Notes: generated by a model from the sequence alone, not told the origin. Counted from the first letter of the stretch, positions 17,382 through 25,748 are shown. The stretch: DNA of 64,000 bases from Bog-756 sp963699055 (GCA_963699055.1 CAVOTA010000002.1:558001-622000); one strand, 5' to 3'. A program made the numbers and translations.

Positions 17382-17828
17382 TCAGTCAGGCGGGGGTCGG
17401 CTGCGGACGAACTCCCGGGCGATGGCCACCGACGTGTCGCGGGTCCGCCAGCTCGGGTCGCACCCGTCGAACCGCAGCCGACGTGCGGCCCGCCGGCCCA
17501 CCCGCTGGGGCTCCCGGAACACGAGCGCCGGGAACCATCCCCCGGACAGGGAGTCGACGTTCGACCACGGGACGAAGGTGAGCGTGCCGCCCCGGAGGAG
17601 GGTCACCCCCTCGTCGGACACCGTGAGTGTGCTCCTCCTGCGGATCCAGGAGGTCCCCACGACCCCGACGAGCACCATCGCCACCGGAGCGGCCCAGCTC
17701 CACGAGCCGGCGAGCGAGAGCGGAACGGACACGAGCAGCAGGGGGACCGTCAGGGCGAGCAGCAGCCCGACCCCCGATCCGTAGACGGAGCCGACCACGA
17801 TGTCGGACCCACCGGCGCTCACCGGCAC
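17382..17828 (-). CDS. Two-helix membrane protein with bacterial PH-like domain
   Basis: A 148-residue protein (GTG 17828; GTG 17822 is an alternative). Two hydrophobic helices span residues ~8-60. They are followed by the segment STLTVSDEGVTLLRGGTLTFVPWSNVDSL, which is typical of the membrane-associated bPH/YdbT-like domain in actinobacteria. The C-terminus is basic and probably cytosolic. The role is unknown. Not obviously linked to its neighbours. Confidence 0.7.
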   Translation of the reverse strand: MPVSAGGSDIVVGSVYGSGVGLLLALTVPLLLVSVPLSLAGSWSWAAPVAMVLVGVVGTSWIRRRSTLTVSDEGVTLLRGGTLTFVPWSNVDSLSGGWFPALVFREPQRVGRRAARRLRFDGCDPSWRTRDTSVAIAREFVRSRPPPD

Positions 17829-17982
17829 CCGGTTCCCGGTCGGTGGACGGACGTCGGCACGAGGCCACTATCGCAGAGGACGTCCACCGGGCCCCGGACC
17901 GGCGGTGGCCCACGCGGGACCGGGGGCGGGAGGCGACCGAACTGCACAGCCCTCGAGCGGCTCGTCGACCCCAGGAGGGCCG

Positions 17983-18332
17983 ATGGACGGTGACGTCGAA
18001 GCGGCCGTGCGACGGCTGACCGACAAGGACCAGATCATCGACCTCGGACACCGCTACTGCCGCCTCGTCGACCACCAGCGGTACGACGAGGTCGTCGAGC
18101 TGTTCACCGAGAACGGCGGGGTCGACGACGGACCCGGCCGGGCGCCGCTGCGTTCCCGGTCCAGCCGGCGACGGAGTACCGACATCCCGACGCCACGTTC
18201 GTCGCCACCAGCCATCACCATGCCAACGTCCCGGTCACGTTCGACGACGCCGACCGTGCGTCGGTACGGACGCCGGGGGTCGAGGACCGGGGCCGGGAGA
18301 TGCATCCCGCCCTCGGTGACGACGGTCGGTAG
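17983..18332 (+). pseudogene. Decayed SnoaL-like (NTF2-fold) protein
   Basis: ATG 17983 follows CAGGAGGG. The first ~45 codons are a clear SnoaL_4 N-terminus (DKDQIIDLGHRYCRLVDHQRYDEVVELF). The frame then turns into Arg/Ser-rich noise, while another frame reads FVATSHHHANVPVTFDDADRASVRT, the central SnoaL motif with its His residues, and stops at 18332. So there is at least one frameshift with loss of the middle, and the C-terminal third is missing. It was probably a small steroid- or polyketide-type hydratase/isomerase before decay. Confidence 0.65.
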
Positions 18333-18354
18333 CCGGCCGCAACCGATGGTGCGC

Positions 18355-18708
18355 TCAGACCGGCTGCCAGAGCTCGATCCGGTTGCCCTCGGGATCGGTC
18401 ACCCAGCCGAACCGGCCGACACCTTCCATGTCCTGGGTCTCCTCCGCCACGTTCGCTCCCCTGCGTCGCAGCTGCGCCAGCATCGCCTCCAGGTCCGGCA
18501 CCCGGAAATTGATCATGGTCTGCTGGGTGCGGGCCCCGAAGTAGTCGGTCGCCGCCTCGAACGTGGCGAAGACCGTCACCCCGGTCCCCGGTCGCCACAC
18601 GCCGTGCTCGTCGGCGTCCAGGCCCAGGCAGTCGCGGTACCACGCACCCAGGGCCGCCGGATCGGCCGCCCGCAGGAAGTACCCTCCGATGCCGGCCACT
18701 CGTTCCAC
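18355..18708 (-). CDS. VOC family (glyoxalase-like) protein
   Basis: A 117-residue protein from GTG 18708, the start that gives the standard vicinal-oxygen-chelate N-terminus (VERVAGIGGYFLRAADPAALGAWYRDCLGL). The second half has the paired beta-alpha-beta unit ending FGWVTDPEGNRIELWQP. One metal-type Glu is present near the end, while the first position is not His, so metal binding may be weak. The substrate is unknown. Confidence 0.85.
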   Translation of the reverse strand: MERVAGIGGYFLRAADPAALGAWYRDCLGLDADEHGVWRPGTGVTVFATFEAATDYFGARTQQTMINFRVPDLEAMLAQLRRRGANVAEETQDMEGVGRFGWVTDPEGNRIELWQPV

Positions 18709-18901
18709 ACCGTCATTCTTCCAGGGCGGCCGGGACGGCGTGGGATCCCACGGCCGTTCACGGGTGCCCGGGGCGGTCGCCGGCTCTCCCCACCTGCGGA
18801 CCCGGTCGCCCCCCAGGGTGTCACCGGTGGCCCCGGCGCGGACGTTCCGGTCGGCCCCAGGTCTACGCTCGGCCCATGGACGTACGAGCGGGTGCCGGCC
18901 C

Positions 18902-19123
18902 ATGGTGAGGCGTCGGAGCTACTGGACCTACAGCATCGCCTGCTTCGTGGTGTGGGCCCTCCTCCTCACGGTGACTGCCGCCGAGTCGAAGGACGGTCGA
19001 TTCCACGACGTCCTCCTGGTCTTCGCCGGCTGGGCCCTGTGCTGGGTCTCGGCCACGATCGCCAGGTCGGTCTACCCGCCCTCGAGACGCTGGCTCCAGG
19101 GCGGCTCCCGACCGACCGCGTAG
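18902..19123 (+). CDS. Small two-helix membrane protein
   Basis: A 73-residue protein from ATG 18902: a short basic start (MVRRRSYW), two hydrophobic helices (~9-25 and ~37-55) joined by a polar loop, and a basic tail. There is no good ribosome site, so expression is uncertain. No recognised family. Convergent with the PPOX-type gene, with a hairpin between them. Confidence 0.5.
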   Translation: MVRRRSYWTYSIACFVVWALLLTVTAAESKDGRFHDVLLVFAGWALCWVSATIARSVYPPSRRWLQGGSRPTA

Positions 19124-19132
19124 CCGGCGTCG

Positions 19133-19166
19133 GGTCCCGGTCGGACCGCACCCGGCGCCCGGGACC
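19133..19166. terminator. Hairpin between convergent genes
   Basis: GGTCCCGG (19133-19140) and CCGGGACC (19159-19166) form an 8-bp stem between the convergent small membrane protein and the PPOX-type gene. No T-run follows. Confidence 0.4.
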
Positions 19167-19171
19167 ACGGG

Positions 19172-19855
19172 TCAGGCGTGTGCGCTCCCCCGGTCCGGGT
19201 AGGTCTCCACGTACCCGGGGGTGACCGTGCCGGCGGGGAGGTCGGGCTCCGGCACGGCGGTGCCCGCCGTCAGGACGAGGGGGATCTGACCGGCCCAGAT
19301 CGGCGATCCGAGGTCCTCGTCGTCGTCGACCGGTCCACCCACCCGGACCTTCGCCGACCCTTCGGCGATGGGCACCCGCACCACGAGCGTCGCCCGGAGC
19401 TCGCGGGGGGTGGGGGGGCGGGCGTCGCCGCTCCGGCCGGCCGCCAGGTGCTCGACCGTCGCCAGGAGCGCCGTGCGCTTCTCCTCGAGGTCGTCGACGA
19501 CGCCGCCGCGGCCGATGAGCACGACGGAGCGGTAGTTCATCGAGTGGTGGAAGGCGGAGCGGGCGAGCACCAGCCCGTCGAGGAGCGTGACCGAGATGCA
19601 CACCTCGTCGCCGGATGCGACCACGCGCAGCATGCGGTTGGCGGGCGCTCCGTGGAGGTAGACGTGGTCGCCGATACGGACGAAGGTCGACGGGAGGACG
19701 TACGTGGTCCCGTGGTCGTCGAATCCGACGTGGCAGATCAGCGCCTCGTCCAGGATCTCGTCGAGGGCACGACGCCGATGGGTGCCCCGCTCCTTCCTGC
19801 GACGCAGACTCGTCCTGTCCGTTTCGGGCAGGTCGGCGGACGGTGACTCGGGCAT
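19172..19855 (-). CDS. Pyridoxamine 5'-phosphate oxidase family (FMN-binding) protein
   Basis: A 227-residue protein from ATG 19855. It has the split-barrel pattern of the pyridoxamine-oxidase-related group that spans ~220 residues: KERGTHRRRALDEILDEALICHVGF, then GDHVYLHGAPANRML and HHSMNYRSVVLIGRGGVVDD. The GGA(P)ANRML and MNYRSV segments are the FMN-contact regions. These proteins bind a flavin and are annotated as oxidoreductases or nitroimidazole-resistance-like proteins. The true substrate is unknown. Confidence 0.88.
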   Translation of the reverse strand: MPESPSADLPETDRTSLRRRKERGTHRRRALDEILDEALICHVGFDDHGTTYVLPSTFVRIGDHVYLHGAPANRMLRVVASGDEVCISVTLLDGLVLARSAFHHSMNYRSVVLIGRGGVVDDLEEKRTALLATVEHLAAGRSGDARPPTPRELRATLVVRVPIAEGSAKVRVGGPVDDDEDLGSPIWAGQIPLVLTAGTAVPEPDLPAGTVTPGYVETYPDRGSAHA

Positions 19856-19885
19856 CCCCCACGCTGTCGTGCCCCCCGGACCGTG

Positions 19886-19912
19886 TCAAGGACGTGCCGG
19901 CACCGGCCGATC
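19886..19912 (+). promoter_or_regulatory. Orphan sigma-28-like promoter sequence
   Basis: TCAAG (19886-19890), 15 bases, GCCGATC (19906-19912): the same half-sites and spacing as before the three GGDEF genes. No plus-strand gene follows for 900 bases; it points into the antisense strand of the methyltransferase. It may be a leftover of a deleted gene, an antisense promoter or chance. Confidence 0.3.
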
Positions 19913-20012
19913 GCCGCCGGGGTCCGCAGCATCGGCCGCCCCTGCCGTCCCCGGAGGTCCGGGACGACGGGGCCCGGAACGGACCGCTCCGGCTACTGCA
20001 TCGGATACCGGT

Positions 20013-20678
20013 TCAGCGGTCACCTCCCCCACCGCGGTGGAACACCGCCCAGCTCCCCCACAGCGCATCACTCTCCAGCGCGGACCACGTCGACGCCGGT
20101 GCCTCCTCCGCCAGCTTGTCCCACAGGGCCTCGGTCCTCTGGAAGTACGGTGCTCCGGCACCCAGGGCGTTCGACCACACCAACACCCCGTCCCCGGCCA
20201 GCAGACGTACGGCCTCGGCCGCGAAGAGCGGACCGTCCCCGATGGCGATCACGTCGAAGGCGCCGTCGGGGAACGGCAGGATGCTGGCATCGGCCAGGAT
20301 CCGGCAGCGGTGCGACTGGTGCGCCATCATCCCGAGGGACAGGTCCACGCAGACGACCTCGTCCCAGCGCTCGAGGAGGTACGGCGTGAGGATCCCCGTC
20401 CCGCTGGCGATCTCGAGGCACCGCCCGCCACGGGGGAGGCGACCCCGATCCAGGGCGTCGACGAGCGGCGCGGCCCGGTAGCCCCCGCGCTCGTCGACCC
20501 AGCCGGCCGACAGGGCGTCGAAGACCTCCGTGGTGACCCGGGCGAGGTCGGGTGTCCACCGCGACGGGTCACGGAGGATCTCCCCCATCAGGCGCTGGTT
20601 GTCCGGTGCCTCCGGTCGCACCGGCCTGCCGTCGGGCGCCTCGACGACCCGGGGGAGGCTGGTGATGGCGCGGTTCAT
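20013..20678 (-). CDS. Class I SAM-dependent methyltransferase
   Basis: A 221-residue protein from ATG 20678. The SAM-binding motif is CLEIASGTGILTPYL (86-100), followed by the acidic VCVDLS strand and LPFPDGAFDVIAIGDGPLF. The last ~60 residues resemble those of small-molecule methyltransferases. The N-terminal ~80 residues are a helical cap. The substrate is unknown. It sits in the patch of gene remnants but appears intact. Confidence 0.85.
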   Translation of the reverse strand: MNRAITSLPRVVEAPDGRPVRPEAPDNQRLMGEILRDPSRWTPDLARVTTEVFDALSAGWVDERGGYRAAPLVDALDRGRLPRGGRCLEIASGTGILTPYLLERWDEVVCVDLSLGMMAHQSHRCRILADASILPFPDGAFDVIAIGDGPLFAAEAVRLLAGDGVLVWSNALGAGAPYFQRTEALWDKLAEEAPASTWSALESDALWGSWAVFHRGGGGDR

Positions 20679-20808
20679 CGCTCACCAGTATGCGGTCGCG
20701 GGGGGTCCCCGCCGAGCGGTCGCACCGCCGTGGGAACGGGCCACCGACGGTGGGTCGTCCCGTTCCGCCCCGACGTCGCCGGGCCGGACGGGCCTCGCGT
20801 GCGTGACC

Positions 20809-21111
20809 ATGACGGCGTGGCGGGTGGTCGAGGACGCGGAACCGGAGTTCGCCCGGCGGGTCCGGACGCCGTTCGCCGTCGGCCGCCACGAGACGATGGC
20901 CGCACTGCGGGCCGACGGCTCACCACGGATCACGGGGATCGAGTCCGTGTTCGCGGACGGCGAGCTGTTCACCGCCGACATCGTCGAGGTCGTGATCACC
21001 CACCTCGACGCCGGAGCCACCAGGCTCGTGATCGGGTCCTGGACGCCGGGGCGGGGACTGCGGACGGTCGAACGGGACCAGCCGTCGGGTGCACCCCTGG
21101 TGCCGGGGTGA
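20809..21111 (+). pseudogene. PPOX-type FMN protein with large in-frame internal deletion
   Basis: A 100-codon frame from ATG 20809. The N-terminus (RVRTPFAVGRHETMAALRADGSPRITGIE, then FADGELF) and the C-terminus (TADIVEVVITHLDAGATRLVIGSWTPGRGLRTVER) match the two ends of ~145-residue PPOX-family proteins. They are joined directly, with ~70 central residues that bind FMN missing. The frame is intact, so a short product could be made, but it should not bind flavin. I read it as a deletion remnant. Confidence 0.6.
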
Positions 21112-21125
21112 TGCCACGAGGTCGG

Positions 21126-21317
21126 CTACGCCGACCGTTGCGTGCGCCCGACGTCGTTGTACTCGCCGCAGTGCGCGCAGCGCAGCGTGGGTCGGGTCGG
21201 TGTCGCATGGAAGCCGAGTACGACCGTCTCCCGGGTGATGCGCGCCGGTGAGAGCTCCAGTCCCCCGCACCACCAGCACCGCTGGTGACCCTGTTCGTCG
21301 ACCGCTACGACCCGCAT
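21126..21317 (-). CDS. Small zinc-ribbon protein
   Basis: A 63-residue protein. ATG 21317 is preceded by CAGGAGGC, an excellent ribosome site. Two CxxC pairs (Cys14/17 in CWWCGG and Cys47/50 in CAHCGE) should hold one zinc ion as a ribbon. No enzyme domain is attached. The role is unknown; such proteins often bind nucleic acid or act as adaptors. Confidence 0.75.
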   Translation of the reverse strand: MRVVAVDEQGHQRCWWCGGLELSPARITRETVVLGFHATPTRPTLRCAHCGEYNDVGRTQRSA

Positions 21318-21451
21318 CTGTCGCCTCCTGGTTCGCACCCGCCGTGACGGCTGGCATCCAGGGACTTCGTCGGCACGTCGACGCGGGTACTTGACCCGAT
21401 GGCGTCGTACACCCGGATCCGGGGCCGACGGCCCGGCGTCGACCGGGGACG

Positions 21452-22120
21452 TCAGATGCCGGCGACGCCCTTGCCCACGAGGACCACGCCGAACACCAGG
21501 AGGAGCACGGCCATGACCGTGGCGTTGTTCTGCTCCAGCCACGCCCTCCACCCCTCGAGGATCGGCGTCGCCCTCGAACCGAGCGCGAGCGTGACGACGA
21601 GCGGTGCCGCCACACCGAGCACGGCGACCACCACGTAGACCGCCGCGGCGACCACCGACTGGGCAACGGGCAGACCGGCCGAGGCGATCGTCACGGCGGC
21701 GGCGATCCCGACGACGATGTTCTTCGGGTTGGCCGCCCCGATGAGCGCGCCGATCCCGAACGACTTCAGCGGGGTGAACCCGACGATCCCGTCCATCCAC
21801 TTCGGGGTGGGGGCCGTCGCACCGTCCTTGGGCCGGGTGTGGAACCGGCGCACCGCCGCCACCAGCAGGGCGACGCCGAGGACCAGCTGCACGGTCCCGG
21901 CCCCCGTCGCCCGGTCCGCGTGCGTCAGGTCGACGGCGTCTGCCACCGCCACCAGGATCCCGAGGACCACCGCCAGCCCGACGACGAATCCGACCAGGTA
22001 GGCGCCGGCGTCGGCCGCCGGCTTCCTGGTGAACAACAGGAGGATCTCGGCGATGATCGGGACCGGCGAGATGGTGATGGCGATCGCCAGCGGGAGCAGG
22101 GATCCCAGCACGCCGTTCAT
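21452..22120 (-). CDS. GAP family membrane protein (LysE-like)
   Basis: A 222-residue protein with six hydrophobic segments and the family start SLLPLAIAITISPVPIIAEILLL, including the Pro-Val-Pro kink. It also has FTPLKSFGIGALIGAANPKNIVV, the hallmark second repeat (NPKN). The family includes mycobacterial Gap, linked to export of glycopeptidolipid, and is distantly related to LysE exporters. A lipid or small-molecule export role is inferred from the family. Confidence 0.85.
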   Translation of the reverse strand: MNGVLGSLLPLAIAITISPVPIIAEILLLFTRKPAADAGAYLVGFVVGLAVVLGILVAVADAVDLTHADRATGAGTVQLVLGVALLVAAVRRFHTRPKDGATAPTPKWMDGIVGFTPLKSFGIGALIGAANPKNIVVGIAAAVTIASAGLPVAQSVVAAAVYVVVAVLGVAAPLVVTLALGSRATPILEGWRAWLEQNNATVMAVLLLVFGVVLVGKGVAGI

Positions 22121-22185
22121 GGCAGCACCCTAGGCCCTGCCACCGCGTCGGTGGCCGGGCGGGCCCCACCCCACCCGGTCGGGTG

Positions 22186-24348
22186 TCAGCCCCCCGGGAG
22201 CGGCACCTGGCCGTCGACGTACGGGTTGGCACAGGTCGCCGCCGTCGGCGCCGGTGGCCGGGTGGCGCCGAAGATCCGACCGATGGCGGCGAAGTCGTCA
22301 CGCACCAGCGTCGGGGGGAGTGGGCCGTAGCCGAGGAGGCCCATCTCCTGCTGGCCTGCGCAGGCCAGGTAGTCGACGAACTGCCCGAGGGCGGACCCCT
22401 CGGCCGGCGGGAAGGGCGACGGGGTGTCGGGACCGTCGCACGTCCGGCCCTGGGCGGCGGCCCGGCCGGGGGTGCACGGGACCACCAGGTAGCTGGCGAA
22501 CGACAGCGGGTAGGCGTTGGGCTCGCCGTCGGTGTACACGTGCGCCAGGTCGAGCGTCAGGTCGGGGTTGGTGGAGGCCGCCTCGAGCGCCGTCGACACG
22601 TTGAGCGCCGTGGGCTGGACGGCGGCCCCGCTGGCGTTGACGACGTTGGCCACCGGGATCCCGTGCTCGGCCGCGAACGCGGGCGGGACGTACCCGATGC
22701 TGCCGTCCGAGGAGGGACTGCCCACGAAGTTGGCGACGTTGTCGGGCCCGTTCTCCCCCACCGGGAGACCGTCCGCCCAGCCCGGGTAGGTGGTGGGGTC
22801 GACGGTGACGCCCGCCGCCGGGACCGGCCACGATGCGCCCGCTGCTCCCGGGGTGCCCGACCCGAACGCCGTCTGGGCGGCGACGAAGTCGGCGGTGTCC
22901 TCGTGGAGCAGGTAGTCGCTCAGGACCTCGTTCTCACCGCTGGCGTCGGTCCGGTAGACGGGGATCACCCGGGAGGGCGGGAGGAGTGTGGCCAGCGCCG
23001 GGTTGACGGCCACGATGGCCGGGTCGTCCCACTCGGTGATCTCCCCGAGGAAGATTCGGCCGATGATCGACGGGGTCAGGTTGAGGTCGGTGATGCGCTG
23101 GCCGTCGGTTCCGGTCAGGTTGACCATGAAGCCCAGCCCCACGCCCACGTCGGGCAGGTACTGGTACGGCCGGTCCGGGGTCGAGTTCGCCACGCCGGCA
23201 CCGTAGGACAGCTCCGAGGCGGCGTAGTCGACGGTGCCTTGGGCGAAGTCGTCGAGCCCACCGACCGAGGAGCTGACGTCCCAGTCGATCTCGAAGTTCT
23301 CGGTGGCGTCGACCTCGCCCACCCACTGCTGCAGGGCGAGGGCGGCCAATGAGGACCCGTCGCCGGTGACCCGGACCAGCGTCCTCGGCACGACGGGCGC
23401 CGACGGCGCCGACGGCGCGCCGCTCACCGGGCCGTTGGAGGCGGTCACGGTGAACACGTACCGGTCGCCCCCGGTCAGCCCCGTCACGGCGATCGGACTC
23501 GAGCCACCGACCGCCGACTCGCCACCGTCGAGCGGGGACGTCTGGTCGACGGCCTCCACGGTGTACCCCTCGGCCCCACCGGTCGGCGGGGTGAAGCTCA
23601 CCGTCGCCCGCCCGTAACCGCCGACGGCGGCCACCCCGGTGGGGGTGCCCGGCACGGGGACGGGCACCACGGGGGCCGAGGGCGCCGAGGACGGGCCGGT
23701 GCCGTAGACGTCGGTGGCCGTCACCGTGAACGTATAGGCGTCCCCGATGGTGAGTCCGGTCACGGTGAGCGGACCGGTGGGGCCGGACGCCAGCTGGCCG
23801 CCGCGCGCGGCGTCGGTGGCGTCGGTGGCGGTCACGGTGTAGGAGGTGACCGGGGCGACCGACGCCGGAGCGTCGAAGGACACGGTCGACGTCCCGACGG
23901 CGACGGTCCCGACCACGTCGGTGGGGGCGCCGGGCAGGCCGAGCTCCACCGCCACCGGGGCCGACGGCGGCCCGGCGACCGAGCCGTCGTACGCCACCAC
24001 CGACACCGAGTAGACGACCCCGACGGACAGCTTGGGGAGGACGCACGACGCCTGCCCGTCGGCGGACCGGCACTTCCTGGTGCGGGCCGATGCGGCCGTG
24101 GCCGTGGCCACGTACCGGGAGATGCCCTGCGGAGGCGGCACGGTGTCCGGCGTCCACGACACGGTCGCCGAGGCGACGCCGTCGACGACCTGCACCCCGG
24201 TGGGTGCCGGCGGCGGCACCTTGGTGGCGGCGGACGCCGCGCCCGCTCCGGCAACGCCCGGCACGGCGACGGCTCCCACACCGACGGCCACCACGGCCGC
24301 CATCGTCACCCTCACCCGTCCGCCCCTGCCCGTCCGCCGCACGACCAC
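22186..24348 (-). CDS. Secreted PstS-like phosphate-binding protein with three fibronectin type III domains
   Basis: A 720-residue protein (GTG 24348; ATG at codon 15 possible). Signal peptide 1-40, then three Fn3 domains (~46-134, 137-230, 233-330) recognisable by PxAPTGV starts and SxTVSF/TxxGDxYxFTVTA strands. A periplasmic-binding-protein domain of the PstS type fills ~333-680: GDGSSLAALALQQW, DYAASELSY, IFLGEITEWDDPAI and YRTDASGENEVLSDYL. There is no lipobox or C-terminal anchor. Fn3 repeats joined to PstS suggest a wall- or polymer-bound phosphate binder; no pst permease genes are nearby. A PHO-box-like repeat lies upstream. Confidence 0.88.
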   Translation of the reverse strand: MVVRRTGRGGRVRVTMAAVVAVGVGAVAVPGVAGAGAASAATKVPPPAPTGVQVVDGVASATVSWTPDTVPPPQGISRYVATATAASARTRKCRSADGQASCVLPKLSVGVVYSVSVVAYDGSVAGPPSAPVAVELGLPGAPTDVVGTVAVGTSTVSFDAPASVAPVTSYTVTATDATDAARGGQLASGPTGPLTVTGLTIGDAYTFTVTATDVYGTGPSSAPSAPVVPVPVPGTPTGVAAVGGYGRATVSFTPPTGGAEGYTVEAVDQTSPLDGGESAVGGSSPIAVTGLTGGDRYVFTVTASNGPVSGAPSAPSAPVVPRTLVRVTGDGSSLAALALQQWVGEVDATENFEIDWDVSSSVGGLDDFAQGTVDYAASELSYGAGVANSTPDRPYQYLPDVGVGLGFMVNLTGTDGQRITDLNLTPSIIGRIFLGEITEWDDPAIVAVNPALATLLPPSRVIPVYRTDASGENEVLSDYLLHEDTADFVAAQTAFGSGTPGAAGASWPVPAAGVTVDPTTYPGWADGLPVGENGPDNVANFVGSPSSDGSIGYVPPAFAAEHGIPVANVVNASGAAVQPTALNVSTALEAASTNPDLTLDLAHVYTDGEPNAYPLSFASYLVVPCTPGRAAAQGRTCDGPDTPSPFPPAEGSALGQFVDYLACAGQQEMGLLGYGPLPPTLVRDDFAAIGRIFGATRPPAPTAATCANPYVDGQVPLPGG

Positions 24349-24428
24349 TCCGATCCGGCGTGGGTTCCCTACCCCGCCCCCACGGAGTCTGGCATCCGTC
24401 CCGTCGGTCGTCCCGGCCAGGGCCCGGT

Positions 24429-24461
24429 TGTCACCAACAGTTCACCTGGAGTTCAACCGCG
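24429..24461 (+). promoter_or_regulatory. PHO-box-like direct repeats (PhoP operator candidate)
   Basis: Two clear 11-base units, GTTCACCTGGA (24440-24450) and GTTCAACCGCG (24451-24461), are preceded by a weaker TGTCACCAACA (24429-24439). Streptomyces PhoP binds direct 11-base repeats of the GTTCACC type. The site lies in the divergent region between the PstS-like gene and the CoA-transferase gene. Confidence 0.6.
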
Positions 24462-24509
24462 GGTCGCGCAGAACCGGATCGGGACCGGCGGCGCGGGTAG
24501 GTTCGCGCC

Positions 24510-25748
24510 GTGCGCATGGTGACCGAGGCGGCGCTCCGCGACCGGATCGCCGCCCTGCCGGCTGACGTCCCCCGTGCCGTGGTGTCGGGCAATTTCGCCA
24601 CGCCCCACGAATTGCTCCGGATCTTCGTCGACACCTTCCCCCGCTGTCGGGCGTTCTCGCTCAACATCCAGGCGGGCTGGCCGCGGCGGGAGGGGCTCTC
24701 CACCGAGACGCCCTTCGTGGGGCCCGGCGTCCGTGACGACCCGAACGTCGAGTACCTCCCGATGCGCCTGTCGCTCGTCCCCCGGCTCTTCCGCTCCCAC
24801 CGCGCGCCCGACGTCGTCCTCGTCCAGACCACGCCGCCCCGCGCCGGGCGGGTCTCCCTCGGCATCGAGGTGAACCTGCTGCCGGCGGCCATCGAGGCGG
24901 CCCGACTCCGGGGCGCCCTCGTCGTGGCCCAGGTCAACCGCTCGCTGCCGTTCACCCACGGAGACGCCCTCGTGGACGTCGAGGACATCGACCTGGGGCT
25001 GGAGGTGGACGCCCCGCTGCCGTCCCCGGTCCCGTATCCCGACGACCCGCTGTGCGCCGCCATCGGCAAGCAGGCGGCCCGGTACGCGGCCGACGGCGGG
25101 ACCGTCCAGCTCGGCATCGGGCAGATCCCGGACGCCGCCGCCGGTCACCTGCGTCGGGCCCGCTCGCTCGGTGTCTGGTCCGAGATGATCAGCGACGGCG
25201 TGCTCGGTCTGGCCCGGGCGGGGGCGCTCGACCCGGACCGCCCGCTGCGGGCATCCTTCCTGTTCGGGTCCCCCGAGCTCTACGAGTGGGTGGACGACAA
25301 CTCCGCGGTGGTGATGGCCCGCACCGAGGTGGTCAACGATCCCGCCCTGATCGCCGCCCAGCCCGGCATGCTGTCGATCAACACGGCGCTACAGGTCGAC
25401 CTCTACGACCAGGCCAACGCCTCCTACGTGCGGTCCCGCATCTACTCGGGCTTCGGAGGCCAGCCCGACTTCGTCGCCGGTGCCCTGCACTCCCCCGGCG
25501 GGCACGCCGTCATGGCCCTGCGGTCGTGGCACGACAAGTCGGACACGTCCAACGTGATCCCGCGGCTGCAGGACCCCGCCACGTCGTTCCAGCACTCGGT
25601 GATCGTGACCGAGCACGGTGCGGCCGAGGTGTTCGGCCGGGGATCGGGCGACCAAGCGCGCCTCCTCATCGACCGGGCCGCCGATCCACGTGCCCGACCC
25701 GACCTGCACGAGGCGGCGCGCGCCTTCGGCCTCCGCCCCTACGGCTGA
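24510..25748 (+). CDS. Acetyl-CoA hydrolase/4-hydroxybutyrate CoA-transferase family protein
   Basis: A 412-residue protein (GTG 24510; ATG 24516 possible). Two Rossmann-like CoA-transferase halves are visible. The second holds GTVQLGIGQIPDAAAGHL and the catalytic-Glu segment LGVWSEMISDG (Glu ~225), then SGFGGQPDFVAGALHSPGG and the C-terminal HSVIVTEHGAAEVFGRG. It would move CoA between short-chain acyl groups, or hydrolyse acetyl-CoA. Its 3' end overlaps the convergent dehydrogenase gene by 10 bases. Confidence 0.9.
   Translation: MRMVTEAALRDRIAALPADVPRAVVSGNFATPHELLRIFVDTFPRCRAFSLNIQAGWPRREGLSTETPFVGPGVRDDPNVEYLPMRLSLVPRLFRSHRAPDVVLVQTTPPRAGRVSLGIEVNLLPAAIEAARLRGALVVAQVNRSLPFTHGDALVDVEDIDLGLEVDAPLPSPVPYPDDPLCAAIGKQAARYAADGGTVQLGIGQIPDAAAGHLRRARSLGVWSEMISDGVLGLARAGALDPDRPLRASFLFGSPELYEWVDDNSAVVMARTEVVNDPALIAAQPGMLSINTALQVDLYDQANASYVRSRIYSGFGGQPDFVAGALHSPGGHAVMALRSWHDKSDTSNVIPRLQDPATSFQHSVIVTEHGAAEVFGRGSGDQARLLIDRAADPRARPDLHEAARAFGLRPYG

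Noticed and set aside
15295..21111. A complete mobile island inserted at tRNA-Gly
   Set aside because: I found no integrase, transposase or second copy of the tRNA 3' end, so only decay can be claimed.
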